NCBI RefSeq assembly: GCF_009709555.1
Contig: NZ_WJBG01000147.1
Coordinates: 1-64,000 of the forward strand
Direction of reading: 5' to 3'
DNA: 64,000 bases
From: Streptomyces blattellae
GTDB taxonomy: Bacteria > Actinomycetota > Actinomycetes > Streptomycetales > Streptomycetaceae
The notes under the pieces were generated by a model. The model saw nothing but the letters and a program-made list of their open reading frames with translations. It searched no databases and was not told the origin of the DNA. Positions 1 to 9,191 of the stretch are shown here, piece by piece (positions within the stretch are counted from its first letter, which is position 1; each line of letters begins with the position of its first letter). Position numbers and translations under genes: made by a program.

Positions 1-1292
1 GCCGCAGCGTCGGCGTCGTCCTCAGGCTCTACGCCAGCCCCGGAACCGGCCTCACCCTCGGCGCCCGCGCCGCCCTCAGAGTCGGCATCCGTCTCGACGT
101 CGACGTCAGTTTCAGCGTCGGCGTCGGAGTCGGCCTCGGCGTCGGCCCCGCCGTCAGTGTCGGAGTCGCCCTCCGACTCGACATCAGCCCCGGAACCGGC
201 CCTCACCTCACGGTCGGCCCCGCCCCCGGCGTCAACCGAAGCGTCACCGCTGGCGTCCCCATCGCCCTCAGAGCCGGCATCCGTCTCGGCACCGGCGTCG
301 GTTTCCGGCCCAGCGTCAGTCTCAACCTCGCCGTCAGTCTCAACCTCGCCGTCAGTCTCAACCTCGGCGTCAGTCTCAACCTCGGCGTCGGTCTCCGCCC
401 CGGGATCGCCCCCCGCAGCCGCCTGCGCGTCACCAGCAGCCTCATCGCCGCCCTCCGCGCCCCCACCGGAGCCCTCAGACGCCGCCACGCCCCGATCGGC
501 ACCCCCGGACGCCACCTCGCGCCCACCGGCGCCCTGAGACGCCGCCACGCCCCCGGCCTCACCCTCGTCGGCCCCAGCAGCCTCCGCGTCCCCCTCCGAC
601 GGCTTCTCATCCGCCCCGGCAACCCAAGCGGCCACCGCCGCCCGCAGCCGGTCCTCACCCGCAGGCTTCTCCCCGGCACCGGCACCCCCGGCGTCCCCGG
701 CGTCCCCGGCGTCCCCGGCGTCCCCGGCATGCCCGGCGTCCCCGGTGGAAGAGCCCTCAGTCCCGGCAGCGCCCTCTGCACCGCCGCCGTCACCCTCACC
801 CTCGCGGTCGGCCCCGTCGACCCCGTCCCCGCCCTCTCCGGCGGCTCCCTTCTCACCCACGCCGACGGCCCCCTCGACCTCGTCCCCGCCCTCTCCAGCG
901 GCCCCGGCGACCCCGTCGTCCCCGCCGTCCCCGCCGTCCCCGGAGGCCCCGGAGGCCCCGGAGGCCCCGGAGGCCCCGGAGGCACCGTCATCCCCGCCAT
1001 CCCCGCCATCCCCGGCGGCACCGGCGGCCCCGGTGACCCCCTTCTCACCCACGCCGGCGGCTCCCTTCCCGCCCTCGGCGCCCCGCACATCCTTCGGGAG
1101 GTCTCGTACGGAGAAGACCCTCGTCGCCGTGTCCACCCCGCCCCGCGCCTCGGACGTGGCCGCGTCCCGGGCCACGGCGAGGCGCGGATCCGCGGTCTCG
1201 CTCCTGGCTTCGGGAACCGGACCCGCGCTCCCCGACGTCGGTTCTGCCGACGACTCGCGCTGCTTCGACCTGTCGGGGAACTCGCCCGCCAC
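1..1292 (-). CDS. N-terminal part of a probable D-Ala-D-Ala carboxypeptidase (runs off the left edge)
   Basis: This reading frame is open from 1292 to the window edge, so only about 430 N-terminal residues are seen and no catalytic domain is visible. The start is a GTG at 1292, decided by a GGAGGAGG ribosome-binding site 6 bases upstream. The protein begins [11 protein letters not shown]. It then carries [10 protein letters not shown] (about residues 40-50), long Gly/Ala/Asp/Glu-rich stretches with GAS and GDAGDA repeats, a [14 protein letters not shown] segment near residue 215, and EVETD(A/G) hexapeptide repeats. The carboxypeptidase call rests on my recollection of long acidic N-termini in Streptomyces homologues (S. 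coelicolor SCO4439) and on synteny with the following xre/DUF397 pair. Another membrane or secreted protein is possible. The Ser/Pro-rich plus-strand frames here are shadows. Confidence 0.55.
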   Translation of the reverse strand, partial: MAGEFPDRSKQRESSAEPTSGSAGPVPEARSETADPRLAVARDAATSEARGGVDTATRVFSVRDLPKDVRGAEGGKGAAGVGEKGVTGAAGAAGDGGDGGDDGASGASGASGASGASGDGGDGGDDGVAGAAGEGGDEVEGAVGVGEKGAAGEGGDGVDGADREGEGDGGGAEGAAGTEGSSTGDAGHAGDAGDAGDAGDAGGAGAGEKPAGEDRLRAAVAAWVAGADEKPSEGDAEAAGADEGEAGGVAASQGAGGREVASGGADRGVAASEGSGGGAEGGDEAAGDAQAAAGGDPGAETDAEVETDAEVETDGEVETDGEVETDAGPETDAGAETDAGSEGDGDASGDASVDAGGGADREVRAGSGADVESEGDSDTDGGADAEADSDADAETDVDVETDADSEGGAGAEGEAGSGAGVEPEDDADAA

Positions 1293-1534
1293 CGATGCCT
1301 CCTCCATGCGCCGCACGGAAGCCTTCCGTGCGCGTACCGAACCGTGAATCGCCCGCCCGGACACGGCGTCCCTACCCCTGTCCGAACCATGTACCAGTGT
1401 CCTGTGTGCGGGCTTAACCTCTGCGGTAGACGAGAACGACATACCTGCCGGTTCCACTACATTCCGGTCACGCACTCTCGACAGACCAATGTGAGAGGGG
1501 TCACCCTGTCATTCATCCACGCGGGGAGGCATGG

Positions 1535-2299
1535 ATGGGCAGGAGCCGCAGAACACTTCCGGAGGAGCTTCTGCTGCTGGCACTGGACCCGGCCACGGGT
1601 ACCACTGCACAGCCGCAGTCGCTCGACCTAGGTCTGGCCGGAGCACAGCTAGTGGAGCTGGCGCTGGCCGGACGGATAGCCCCAGACGGGGATCGTATCG
1701 CCGTGGTGTCCCCACGGCCGACTGGAGATCCGACTCTCGACTGTGCGCTCGAGTTGCTGCGAAGGCGCGGCGCTCCGGTGCGGGCAGTCCACTGGATTGG
1801 CGGGCCGCGCCTTGGCCTACGCCAGACCTACCTCTCGCATCTGGAGCGGTGCGGCATGGTGCATGCCGTGGCGGGCCAGATGTGCGGGGTGCTGCCGACG
1901 ACTCGCTACCAAGCCAGTCAGACCGAAATCAGCCGGGAGATCAGGGCCCGGCTGGATTCCGCGATCCGCACCGGCGTCCCGCCGGACCCGCGGACCGCGG
2001 CGCTCGCCGCACTGGCGCACGCGGTCGGCCTCGGCAAGCACCTGTACCCGGGCAATGAGGGACGCTCGTCCCGCTCCCGGCTACGGGATCTGATCAGGCA
2101 CGACCCCATGGGCGGCCTCGTGGCGCACGCCGTGATGGACGTCCAGAACGGCGTCGCGGCCCAGCCGCGCCGCAGCCCGGCATCTCCATCGCCGGCCGGC
2201 CGTCAGGCCGCCCCCGGCGGCAGGGCCGCACCGGAACCCGCCCGCGGTGTTCCGATGCAACCGCGCCGCGGTTCCATGACGCGTGCCGTGGCTCACTGA
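1535..2299 (+). CDS. GPP34 (GOLPH3/VPS74-like) family protein
   Basis: A 254-residue protein opening with the family signature LPEELLLLALDPATG (residues 8-22), followed by alternating hydrophobic helices and a GLGKHLYPG segment near residue 170. GOLPH3 proteins bind phosphoinositides at the eukaryotic Golgi. Bacterial GPP34 proteins are common in Streptomyces, but their role is not established. Two ATGs lie 4 bases apart (1531 and 1535); only the second gives the family protein, and a GGGGAGG lies just upstream. The last 45 residues are Pro/Ala/Arg-rich and probably disordered. It diverges from the leftward gene ending the window edge. Confidence 0.85.
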   Translation: MGRSRRTLPEELLLLALDPATGTTAQPQSLDLGLAGAQLVELALAGRIAPDGDRIAVVSPRPTGDPTLDCALELLRRRGAPVRAVHWIGGPRLGLRQTYLSHLERCGMVHAVAGQMCGVLPTTRYQASQTEISREIRARLDSAIRTGVPPDPRTAALAALAHAVGLGKHLYPGNEGRSSRSRLRDLIRHDPMGGLVAHAVMDVQNGVAAQPRRSPASPSPAGRQAAPGGRAAPEPARGVPMQPRRGSMTRAVAH

Positions 2300-2713
2300 G
2301 CCGCAGTCCCACGACACGAGCAGCACCACCCGAACCGCCGCCGCACAAGCCCAGAACCGCCGCACAGCCCAGAACCGCACCACGCACCACTCACAGCCGC
2401 ACCACCCACAACCGCACCACCGCACCACGCACATCAGCGCCGCACCGCATCCCCCGGACCGGTACGGGAGCCGCTGGACCGCGCGGGGCAATGAGGCCGT
2501 ACGTCCTGGACGACGACACGGCCTCACCGCCCCGCGCGGCCGTGCGTAGCGGCGCATTCTTGCCGCGCCACCCGGCGCCACCGCGTCCGAACTGGCGCGT
2601 ACCCGCCGTATATCCACCGTTTCCCAGCGGTAAGAAGCACCTTGGTGGCAGTCTGCTCAGCAGCAGATACGCAAAGTGGCAAATCAAGGCACGCAGCCGG
2701 AGGTGCACGTCCC
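2300..2713. other. Gene-free stretch upstream of the xre gene
   Basis: About 410 bases without a convincing gene. Bases 2390-2440 consist of imperfect CCGCACCAC-type repeats. The rest is presumably the promoter region of the xre/DUF397 pair. Reading frames across it are Arg/His-rich and look like shadows. Confidence 0.5.
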
Positions 2714-3571
2714 GTGGCGTCCAATGTCAATCCCACCGTCAGGCGACGCCGGCTGGGCCAGGAGTTGCGCAGGCTTCGCGAGCTCAAGGGCATGACGGCC
2801 GAAGAAGTGGCGGAGCGGCTCCTGGTCTCACAGTCGAAGATCAGCCGCCTGGAGAACGGCCGGCGCAGCATCAGCCAGCGCGACGTCCGCGATCTGTGCG
2901 GGGTCTACGAGGTGGAGGACCACCGCATCGTCGACTCGCTGATGCAAATGGCCAAGGACTCCCGCCAGCAGGGCTGGTGGCATTCGTTCGGCGACATCCC
3001 GTACAGCGTCTACATCGGGCTGGAGACGGACGCGGCGAGCCTTCGGGTGTACGACCCGCAGGTCGTCCCCGGCCTGCTGCAGACCCGGCCGTACGCGGAG
3101 GCGCTGATCGCGGGCGCGCTGCCGGAGACGGCGCCGGGCGAGGTCGACAAGCGCGTCCAGGTGCGGCTGCGCCGGCAGGAACGAATCACCGCCCCGGACA
3201 ACCCGTTGCGCCTGTGGTCCGTTCTGGACGAGGCCGCCCTGCGCCGGGTGGTCGGCAACCGCTCCCTGATGCGGGAGCAGTTGGAGTACCTGGTCGAGCA
3301 GTCGCAGCTGCCGCACGTCACCGTGCAGGTGATCCCCTTCGACATGGGCGCCCATCCCGGCCTGAACGGGCAGTACGCCATCCTGGAGTTCCCGGACGCG
3401 GCGGATTCGAGCGTCGTCTACATCGAGGGCGTCACCAGCGATCTGTACCTGGAGAAGGCGAACGACGTGCAGAAGTACGCGGTGATGTACGAGCACCTGC
3501 GCGCCCAGGCCCTGAACGTGGATCAGTCCCGGGAGTTCATCGCGAACATCGCGAAGGACTACGCCCGCTGA
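2714..3571 (+). CDS. XRE-family helix-turn-helix regulator with DUF5753 domain
   Basis: A 285-residue DNA-binding protein. The HTH is at about residues 10-65 (LGQELRRLRELKGMTAEEVA then LLVSQSKISRLENGRR). The rest is the DUF5753 ligand/partner domain with the signatures VVPGLLQT (about 120) and VTVQVIPFDMGAHPG. I prefer the GTG at 2714 over an upstream in-frame start because a GGAGG lies 11 bases upstream and family members begin just before the HTH. The DUF397 gene follows 215 bases downstream, the usual pairing in Streptomyces. By synteny with the afs/FO-synthase region it may correspond to SCO4441, whose pair with SCO4442 affects antibiotic production (recalled literature). Confidence 0.9.
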   Translation: MASNVNPTVRRRRLGQELRRLRELKGMTAEEVAERLLVSQSKISRLENGRRSISQRDVRDLCGVYEVEDHRIVDSLMQMAKDSRQQGWWHSFGDIPYSVYIGLETDAASLRVYDPQVVPGLLQTRPYAEALIAGALPETAPGEVDKRVQVRLRRQERITAPDNPLRLWSVLDEAALRRVVGNRSLMREQLEYLVEQSQLPHVTVQVIPFDMGAHPGLNGQYAILEFPDAADSSVVYIEGVTSDLYLEKANDVQKYAVMYEHLRAQALNVDQSREFIANIAKDYAR

Positions 3572-3786
3572 CCCACCCTGGGACCCTGGGCAGAAAGAGG
3601 CGTACAGTACACCTTCACCTGGCCGAAATGGAAGCTCCATTGGAATATGCCATCCGGTCGAGTGAATGGTCACTTCATCAGCCGATGTTGGCGAGTAGCG
3701 TCGATCACGCCATCGAGCAACACCGTTGGCGCAATCTCAGCAACTACGCAACTCAGCAACTCATCAACTGGCAATGCGGAGCGAAC

Positions 3787-3996
3787 ATGGCAATTCGTCA
3801 GGGCGCCACGGACACGTGGACCAAGTCCTCGTACTCCACGGGAAACGGCGCGTGCGTCGAGATCAAGTCACCGGTTCTCGCGGCCATGGCCGTCCGGGAC
3901 TCCAAGGTCCCCGAGGGCCCCACGCTGGCCTTCCCGGCGGACGCGTGGAACGCCTTCGTGGCTCAGGCCGGCCGGGGAGCGTTCGACCTCGGCTGA
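3787..3996 (+). CDS. DUF397 small protein, partner of the upstream XRE regulator
   Basis: A 69-residue protein with the DUF397 signature: TWTKSSYSTGNGACVEI (residues 10-26), then AVRDSK and the closing WNAFV segment. The start is the ATG at 3787, with a weak GGAGC upstream. DUF397 proteins are thought to act with neighbouring XRE/DUF5753 regulators as antagonists or co-regulators, in an antitoxin-like arrangement. A hairpin at 4037-4077 follows. Confidence 0.9.
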   Translation: MAIRQGATDTWTKSSYSTGNGACVEIKSPVLAAMAVRDSKVPEGPTLAFPADAWNAFVAQAGRGAFDLG

Positions 3997-4036
3997 GCGG
4001 CACCGATCTCCCACAACTCCATAAGCACCACAGCAA

Positions 4037-4077
4037 GAGCCCTCTCGACCAGCCCGCCGTCCTTGCCGAGGGGGCTC
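4037..4077. terminator. Hairpin between convergent genes
   Basis: GAGCCCTCTCG at 4037-4047 pairs with CGAGGGGGCTC at 4067-4077 with one mismatch and a 19-base loop. It lies between the convergent ends of the DUF397 gene and the leftward gene at 4092, so it probably terminates transcription from both sides. Confidence 0.6.
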
Positions 4078-4091
4078 ACCCCTTCCACCGA

Positions 4092-4931
4092 TCACCGCAA
4101 CCTGTCCACGTACCGGTCCGTCCCGGGCACCGTCGGCACGAACGGCGCCACCAGCTCCACCCTCCCCAGCCCCGCCTCCCCGACCGCCGTGTCCAGCCCG
4201 GTGAAGTACGCCTCCCAGCACTCCCGCGGATCCGCCTGGAGGAACCACAGCAGGGTCAGCCGGGTATCGACGCCCTCGACCTGCTTCACGTACGACATGC
4301 GATCTCCCGGCAGCGGGGTCGGCCGGAAGACGACGACCATGGCGCACGGCGAGCCCGCCACCCGCTTCGGCAGATGGCGGGAACGCAACCACTCCAGCAG
4401 TTCGGCCCGCTGCCCGGGTGATTCGGCGTCGATGACCTCCACGACCAGTCCGGCGTAGGGGTGGTCGAGGGCGTGGTGGTCGCGGGGGCCGGCCGCGCCG
4501 TCCCGGTACACCGTCGCCTCGTGGTCCTGGAAGGCCGTGAAGACGTGCGTACGGTCCTGATAGACGCGTCCGTCGCGGTTGAGGCGCTTGTTGATGCCGA
4601 CGGTCCACTTCATGTGGTCGTCGTAGCGGCCGTCGGTGATCCAGTACGTCGAGATGTAGCAGCCGTCGGTGACCGGCTGGGCGATCGCCGACTCCTCGGG
4701 GTAGCGGAGCAGTTGGAGGTCGCGGGTGGCCACCCAGCGGCGCCCGGCGTACATCCAGGGCATGGCCATCGCGCCGGCGTAGTAGTGGTCGTCCTCGTAC
4801 CAGCGGTTGTAGGCGTACTCGTGGCCCGGATGCGGCTCGACCATGGTGATCAGGGCGTGGCCCGGGTGGACACCGTACGGGCCTACGGCGGCCAGTTCGG
4901 CGTAGGTGTCGCTGCGGGTGTCGTCGCTCAT
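4092..4931 (-). CDS. Conserved hypothetical protein, possibly a dimeric alpha-beta barrel (EthD-like)
   Basis: A 279-residue soluble protein without signal peptide or membrane segment. It begins with HALITMVEPHPGHEYAYNRWYEDDHYYAGAM split over two short motifs (about residues 25-55), which reminds me of EthD/dimeric alpha-beta barrel proteins, and is rich in Tyr, Trp and His. I do not recognise a catalytic motif. It diverges from the SDR gene at 5007, and a perfect CTGACG-N3-CGTCAG palindrome lies between them, so both are likely controlled with the acyl-CoA catabolism regulon in this window. A role in small-molecule catabolism is inferred from this context only. Confidence 0.65.
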   Translation of the reverse strand: MSDDTRSDTYAELAAVGPYGVHPGHALITMVEPHPGHEYAYNRWYEDDHYYAGAMAMPWMYAGRRWVATRDLQLLRYPEESAIAQPVTDGCYISTYWITDGRYDDHMKWTVGINKRLNRDGRVYQDRTHVFTAFQDHEATVYRDGAAGPRDHHALDHPYAGLVVEVIDAESPGQRAELLEWLRSRHLPKRVAGSPCAMVVVFRPTPLPGDRMSYVKQVEGVDTRLTLLWFLQADPRECWEAYFTGLDTAVGEAGLGRVELVAPFVPTVPGTDRYVDRLR

Positions 4932-4962
4932 GCGGTTCCCCTTTCCTGCGCACGCCCATACT

Positions 4963-4977
4963 CTGACGCTCCGTCAG
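4963..4977. promoter_or_regulatory. Operator palindrome 1 (CTGACG-CTC-CGTCAG)
   Basis: A perfect 6+6 inverted repeat with 3-base spacer, flanked by T and A so the palindrome extends to 7+7. It is centred between the divergent genes at 4931 (-) and 5007 (+). It is one of nine related sites in the window; the form suits a TetR-family dimer. Confidence 0.75.
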
Positions 4978-5006
4978 ATAGAGCGCCAGAGCCGGGAGGG
5001 ATCGAT

Positions 5007-5792
5007 ATGTCGCTGCTCGCGGGCAGGACGGTCGTCGTGTCGGGAGTCGGGGCCGGGCTCGGGCATCAGGTCGCGTCGGCCGTCATACGGGACGGGGGCA
5101 ATGCCGTACTGGGGGCGCGGACGGAGGCGAACCTCGCCAAGAGCGCCGCCGAGATCGATCCGGACGGGGCGCACACGGCGTACCGGGCCACCGACATCAC
5201 CGACGAGGCGCAGTGCGGGGCCCTCGCCGATCTGGCGCGGGAGCGGTTCGGGGGGATCGACGCGGTCGTCCATGTGGCCGCGTGGGACGGCTGCTTCGGC
5301 GGTCTGGAGGATGCCGACTTCGTGACCTGGCAGTCGGTCATCGACGTGAATCTGCTGGGTTCGCTGCGGATGACCCGGGCGTGCCTGCCGGCGCTCAAGG
5401 CGTGCGGGGGCTCGGTGGTGTTCATCGGGACGCAGTCGGCGGTGGCGGCACCCTCGCAGGTGCGGCAGGCGGCGTACGCGGCTTCGAAGGGGGCGCTGAC
5501 GAGCGCGATGTACTCGCTGGCGCGGGAGCTCGGGCCGTACCGGATCCGGGTGAACACCGTGCTGCCGGGGTGGATGTGGGGGCCGCCGGTGCGGGCGTAC
5601 GTGCAGTTCGCGGCGGAGACCGAGGCGGTGCCGGAGGCGGACGTACTGAAGCGGCTGACGGATCGGATGGCGCTGCCGGAGCTGGCCACGGACGAGGACG
5701 TGGCCGACGCGGCCGTCTTCCTGGCGTCGGACCGGGCGCGGGCGATCACGGGGCAGTCGTTGCTGGTCAACGCGGGGGAGCTGATGCGCTGA
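5007..5792 (+). CDS. Short-chain dehydrogenase/reductase (SDR)
   Basis: A 261-residue SDR. The N-terminal cofactor loop is GVGAGLG (residues 14-20), the catalytic YAASK motif is at about 158-162, and a C-terminal TGQSLLVNAGE segment is typical of classical SDRs. The usual NNAG motif is replaced by HVAAWDG, an unusual feature. The start at ATG 5007 is supported by GGGAGGG 6 bases upstream. The substrate cannot be read from sequence. A perfect palindromic operator (4963-4977) in the divergent promoter ties it to the dispersed acyl-CoA/oxidation regulon. Confidence 0.88.
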   Translation: MSLLAGRTVVVSGVGAGLGHQVASAVIRDGGNAVLGARTEANLAKSAAEIDPDGAHTAYRATDITDEAQCGALADLARERFGGIDAVVHVAAWDGCFGGLEDADFVTWQSVIDVNLLGSLRMTRACLPALKACGGSVVFIGTQSAVAAPSQVRQAAYAASKGALTSAMYSLARELGPYRIRVNTVLPGWMWGPPVRAYVQFAAETEAVPEADVLKRLTDRMALPELATDEDVADAAVFLASDRARAITGQSLLVNAGELMR

Positions 5793-5939
5793 GCCATTTT
5801 CCAGCGTTCACGTCCATGAACGTAGGTCACTTAGGGGAACATTTTTACCGCCCCTTGACCTTACGCTTGCTTGTCGTGCCCCTGTAAACACACTCACGAT
5901 GAGCGGGCCGTTCACAAGGCGGACCCTGGAAGGGGGCAC

Positions 5940-7529
5940 ATGAACAGTCTCGACTGGGCCGTGCTCATCGGCTATTTCGGTGTGATGGTCGCCATCGGCG
6001 TCTGGTCGCACAAGCGCGTGGACACCGTCAGCGACTTCTTCACGGCCGGCGGCAAGATGCCCTGGTGGCTCTCCGGCATCTCGCACCACATGTCGGGCTA
6101 CAGCGCGGTGATGTTCACCGGCTATGCGGGCATCGCCTACACCTACGGCGTCACGTCCTTCGTGACCTGGTCCTTCCCGATCGCCCTCGGTATCGCCGTC
6201 GGGTCGAAACTGTTCGCGCCACGCATCAACCGGCTGCGTTCCCGGCTGCACGTTGCCTCCCCGCTCGAATACCTGAAGAACCGCTACGACCTCAAGACCC
6301 AGCAGGCGCTGGCCTGGTCCGGGATGCTGCTGAAGATCGTGGACGTGGGCGCGAAGTGGGCCGCGATCGCGACGCTGCTGTCGGTGTTCACGGGTGTGTC
6401 CCTGAACCAGGGCATCCTCATCACCGGTTGCATCACCGCCGTCTACTGCACCATCGGCGGCCTGTGGGCGGACGCGCTGACCGAACTCGGCCAGTTCGCC
6501 ATCCAACTCCTCGCCGGTATCGCCATGTTCGTCGCGGTGATCGTCGAACTCGACAACAAGGGCATCGGGTTCTTCAGTGCCTGGGACGAACCCGCCTTGC
6601 AGGGCCACGAGAAGCCGCTGGTCGGACCGTACGGAACGGTCTTCCTCCTCGCCTTCCTCTTCATCAAGCTGTTCGAGTACAACGGCGGCATGCTCAACCA
6701 GGCCCAGCGCTACATGGCCACGCCCAACGCCCGCGAGGCCGAGCGGTCGGCACGCCTGTCGGCGATCCTCTGGCTGGTGTGGCCGCTCGTCCTGTTCTTC
6801 CCCATGTGGATGTCGCCGCTGCTGGTCGAGGCGCAGAATCCGGACGGCTCCGACTCCTACGGCCTGATGACCGAACAGCTCCTCCCGCACGGCCTGCTGG
6901 GCCTGGTGATCGTCGGCTTCTTCTCGCACACCATGGCCATGTGCTCCTCCGACGCCAACGCGATCGCGGCCGTCTTCACCCGCGACTGCGCACCGGTGGT
7001 CTGGCGCCGGGCACGGACCTGGAGCCAGGGGCAGGGCCTGCGCGTGGCCCGCGTGACCACGGTCGTCTTCCTGGGCCTGTCCATGGCGGCGGCCACCCAG
7101 GTCAACTCCCCGACCTTCGGCGACATCATCACGGTCGTGATCAAGTGGGTGGCCGGTCTGATGGGCCCGATGGCGATCCCGATGATGCTGGGCCTGCTGC
7201 GGCCGTTCCGCCGCTCCGGCCCGACCGCCGCGCTCACCAGCTGGGCCCTGGGCCTGTTCGCCTTCTGGCTGGTCAACTACCCGATCCACTGGAACGTCGA
7301 CGGCGGCGTCCCGCTCCAGTACCAGGTGTCGGTCCCGCTGGCGGTGTCGCTGGTCCTCTACATCCTCATCGGCTTCATCAAGCCGGAGGACACCCCGGAG
7401 CGGCTCGCCGTCATCGAGAAGATCAACACGGACGGGGACGGGGCGGCGGCTGCGGCGGTGCCGGCTCCGGCCGGGACCGGGACCGGGGCTGCGGCGGGGG
7501 ACGACGTGGTGCGTATGTCGAAGGACTGA
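5940..7529 (+). CDS. Sodium:solute symporter (SSS family)
   Basis: A 529-residue integral membrane protein with about 12-13 hydrophobic segments. It starts MNSLDWAVLIGYFGVMVAIG and has the SSS-type GGKMPWWLSGISHHMSGYSAVMFTG region split across residues 35-65, where family members place substrate and Na+ ligands. The C-terminal 40 residues are Ala/Gly-rich and cytoplasmic. The start at 5940 is set by GGAAGGGGG just upstream. The solute is unknown; sequences of this type are often annotated as sugar or nucleoside carriers. An ADP-ribosylglycohydrolase-like gene converges on it, and the 3' end carries a 10-base tandem repeat (AAGGACTGAA, three copies). Confidence 0.9.
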   Translation: MNSLDWAVLIGYFGVMVAIGVWSHKRVDTVSDFFTAGGKMPWWLSGISHHMSGYSAVMFTGYAGIAYTYGVTSFVTWSFPIALGIAVGSKLFAPRINRLRSRLHVASPLEYLKNRYDLKTQQALAWSGMLLKIVDVGAKWAAIATLLSVFTGVSLNQGILITGCITAVYCTIGGLWADALTELGQFAIQLLAGIAMFVAVIVELDNKGIGFFSAWDEPALQGHEKPLVGPYGTVFLLAFLFIKLFEYNGGMLNQAQRYMATPNAREAERSARLSAILWLVWPLVLFFPMWMSPLLVEAQNPDGSDSYGLMTEQLLPHGLLGLVIVGFFSHTMAMCSSDANAIAAVFTRDCAPVVWRRARTWSQGQGLRVARVTTVVFLGLSMAAATQVNSPTFGDIITVVIKWVAGLMGPMAIPMMLGLLRPFRRSGPTAALTSWALGLFAFWLVNYPIHWNVDGGVPLQYQVSVPLAVSLVLYILIGFIKPEDTPERLAVIEKINTDGDGAAAAAVPAPAGTGTGAAAGDDVVRMSKD

Positions 7530-7573
7530 AAGGACTGAAAGGACTGAACCGAGTCGGCGGCAGGCGGAACCGG

Positions 7574-8716
7574 TCAGGCCCTCGGATACCGCGCGATCCA
7601 GCCGGGGGCCGAGCCGGTCGGACCATGCAGCGCGGGCGCCTGCGTCATCTCCATGGCGAAGTCGTCGGCGAGTTCCAGGATCGTGGGACGGCCCTCCAGT
7701 TCGGCCAGCCAGGCCGGCGGGAGGGCCGTTTCGCCGTGCAGGGCGCCCAGCAGCCCGCCGGTCAGCGCGCCGGCCGCAGCCGAGGGCCCGGCCTGGTTCA
7801 CGGCGAGACAGAGCCCGTGCCGGACGTCCTCGCCGACCAGCGCGCAGTACACGGAGGCGGCCAGCAGTCCGTCCGCCGTCCCGTCCCCCGCCAGCTGCTC
7901 CACCCGCGAGGGCGAGGGCATGCCCTGCCGTACGGCGCCCAGGGCGTGCTGGAGGGAGTCGGAGACGGGCTGGTGCCCGGGCCGGGCGGCGAGCAGTGAG
8001 AGGGCCCGCTGCACGGCGCCGTCGAGGCTCTCACCGCGGGCCAGCGAGTGCACGATCACGGCGTACGCGCCCGCGGACAGGTAGGCGGCGGGGTGCCCGT
8101 GCGTCTGCGCGGCACACTCCACGGCAAGCTGCACGACCAGCTGCGGCTCCCATCCCACGAGCAGCCCGAACGGCGCGGAACGGGCGGCTGCCTCGGGCCC
8201 CGTCTCACCGGGATTCTTGGGCGCGTCGAGCGTACCCATGGCCTCGTCCCCGAACCCGACGAGCAGCGAGCGCGCGGGATCCCGCCGGGCGTACAGCCAC
8301 TCCTCCCGGGCCAGCCACCCGTCGTCCTTGCGCCGCTCGTCGGGTCCCCAGTCCCGCTGGGTCGCCGCCCATCGCAGATAGGCCCGGTGCAGATCGGTCG
8401 GCGGATGCCAGGCGCCGGTGTCCCGGCGCACCTGGGCGCGTATCAGCCCGTCGACCGAGAAGAGGGTGAGCTGGGTGAGATGAGTGACGGCGCCCCGCCT
8501 GCCATACCCGACGGCAAGATCGACGAGCCCTTCGGCGCCGTACGCCTCCCGGATCTCATCACTCCCGAGCCCGTCGACGGGAGCGCCCAGCGCATCCCCC
8601 AGCGCCGCACCGAGCAGCGTCCCACGCACCCGGCTACGGAAGTCCTGCTGCTCGGCACGTCCCCAGACGGCCCCGGCTGCCGCACCCACCAAGACCTCCG
8701 TTGGTATCGCCCGCAC
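7574..8716 (-). CDS. ADP-ribosylglycohydrolase-like protein with degenerate metal site
   Basis: A 380-residue protein with the DraG-family opening RGTLLGAALGDALGAPVDG (about residues 31-49) and overall ARH layout. Active ARH enzymes bind two Mg2+ through an N-terminal DDT motif and a C-terminal GD(S/T)D motif. Here the corresponding places read THLTQLTLFSVDG and NQAGPSAAAGALTGG, so the metal-ligand aspartates are absent. It is therefore probably a binding or scaffold protein rather than a hydrolase, or an enzyme with altered chemistry. The start is uncertain: GTG 8716 gives the longest form, and an internal GTG 20-30 codons later is possible. Confidence 0.8.
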   Translation of the reverse strand: MRAIPTEVLVGAAAGAVWGRAEQQDFRSRVRGTLLGAALGDALGAPVDGLGSDEIREAYGAEGLVDLAVGYGRRGAVTHLTQLTLFSVDGLIRAQVRRDTGAWHPPTDLHRAYLRWAATQRDWGPDERRKDDGWLAREEWLYARRDPARSLLVGFGDEAMGTLDAPKNPGETGPEAAARSAPFGLLVGWEPQLVVQLAVECAAQTHGHPAAYLSAGAYAVIVHSLARGESLDGAVQRALSLLAARPGHQPVSDSLQHALGAVRQGMPSPSRVEQLAGDGTADGLLAASVYCALVGEDVRHGLCLAVNQAGPSAAAGALTGGLLGALHGETALPPAWLAELEGRPTILELADDFAMEMTQAPALHGPTGSAPGWIARYPRA

Positions 8717-9191
8717 GTACGACAGCTCAGCACTGTAATCGAACGGGGACGGTCCGTTGAGGGGGCGGATCAGTATGCGGGGTGTGCCAGGGTCGTCCGG
8801 GGCGGTCGGCTATGGGCGGACTTCGCCGGCTCACGCACGGCGCGGAGGGGCGCGAGGCTCATCACCGCCGCGCAAGGCCTCCGGAGCGGTTCGGACATGG
8901 GGATCAGCGGTCCGTACGGCCCGTCGCCCGTCGATACGGTGCGGGAGCGTCGTCCGGCCACGCCCAGAGCCGTGGCCGGACAAGACGCCGCCACTCAGCC
9001 CCCCGCGCGCCTCGACGCCGAGCTTCCTCCGCGCCTCACCACGGCACGCCACCGCCCGTCCGTACACCGGGCCGTCCGGTCACGGGCAACCTCGGCGGTC
9101 AGGAGTGTCCCCGGTGGGAGTACTCGCCGTCGTCGGGCTCGCGAGAGCAACTCACAGGTTCCGCACAGACATTCGCGTTCCGGCAGGCAGG
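8717..9191. other. Gene-free stretch
   Basis: About 475 bases between the divergent ADP-ribosylglycohydrolase-like gene and the broken DUF2165 gene. All frames are Arg/Pro/Ser-rich without recognisable domains. I see no RNA gene or clear repeat. Confidence 0.4.

Noticed and set aside
157..1347. Ser/Ala/Pro-rich plus-strand reading frames at the left edge
   Set aside because: They are the complement of the acidic leftward protein, lack ribosome-binding sites, and the leftward frame has a clear start and sensible segments.
5850..5890. Promoter TTGACC with TGTAAA before the symporter gene
   Set aside because: The spacing is about 22 bases, too long for a standard promoter.
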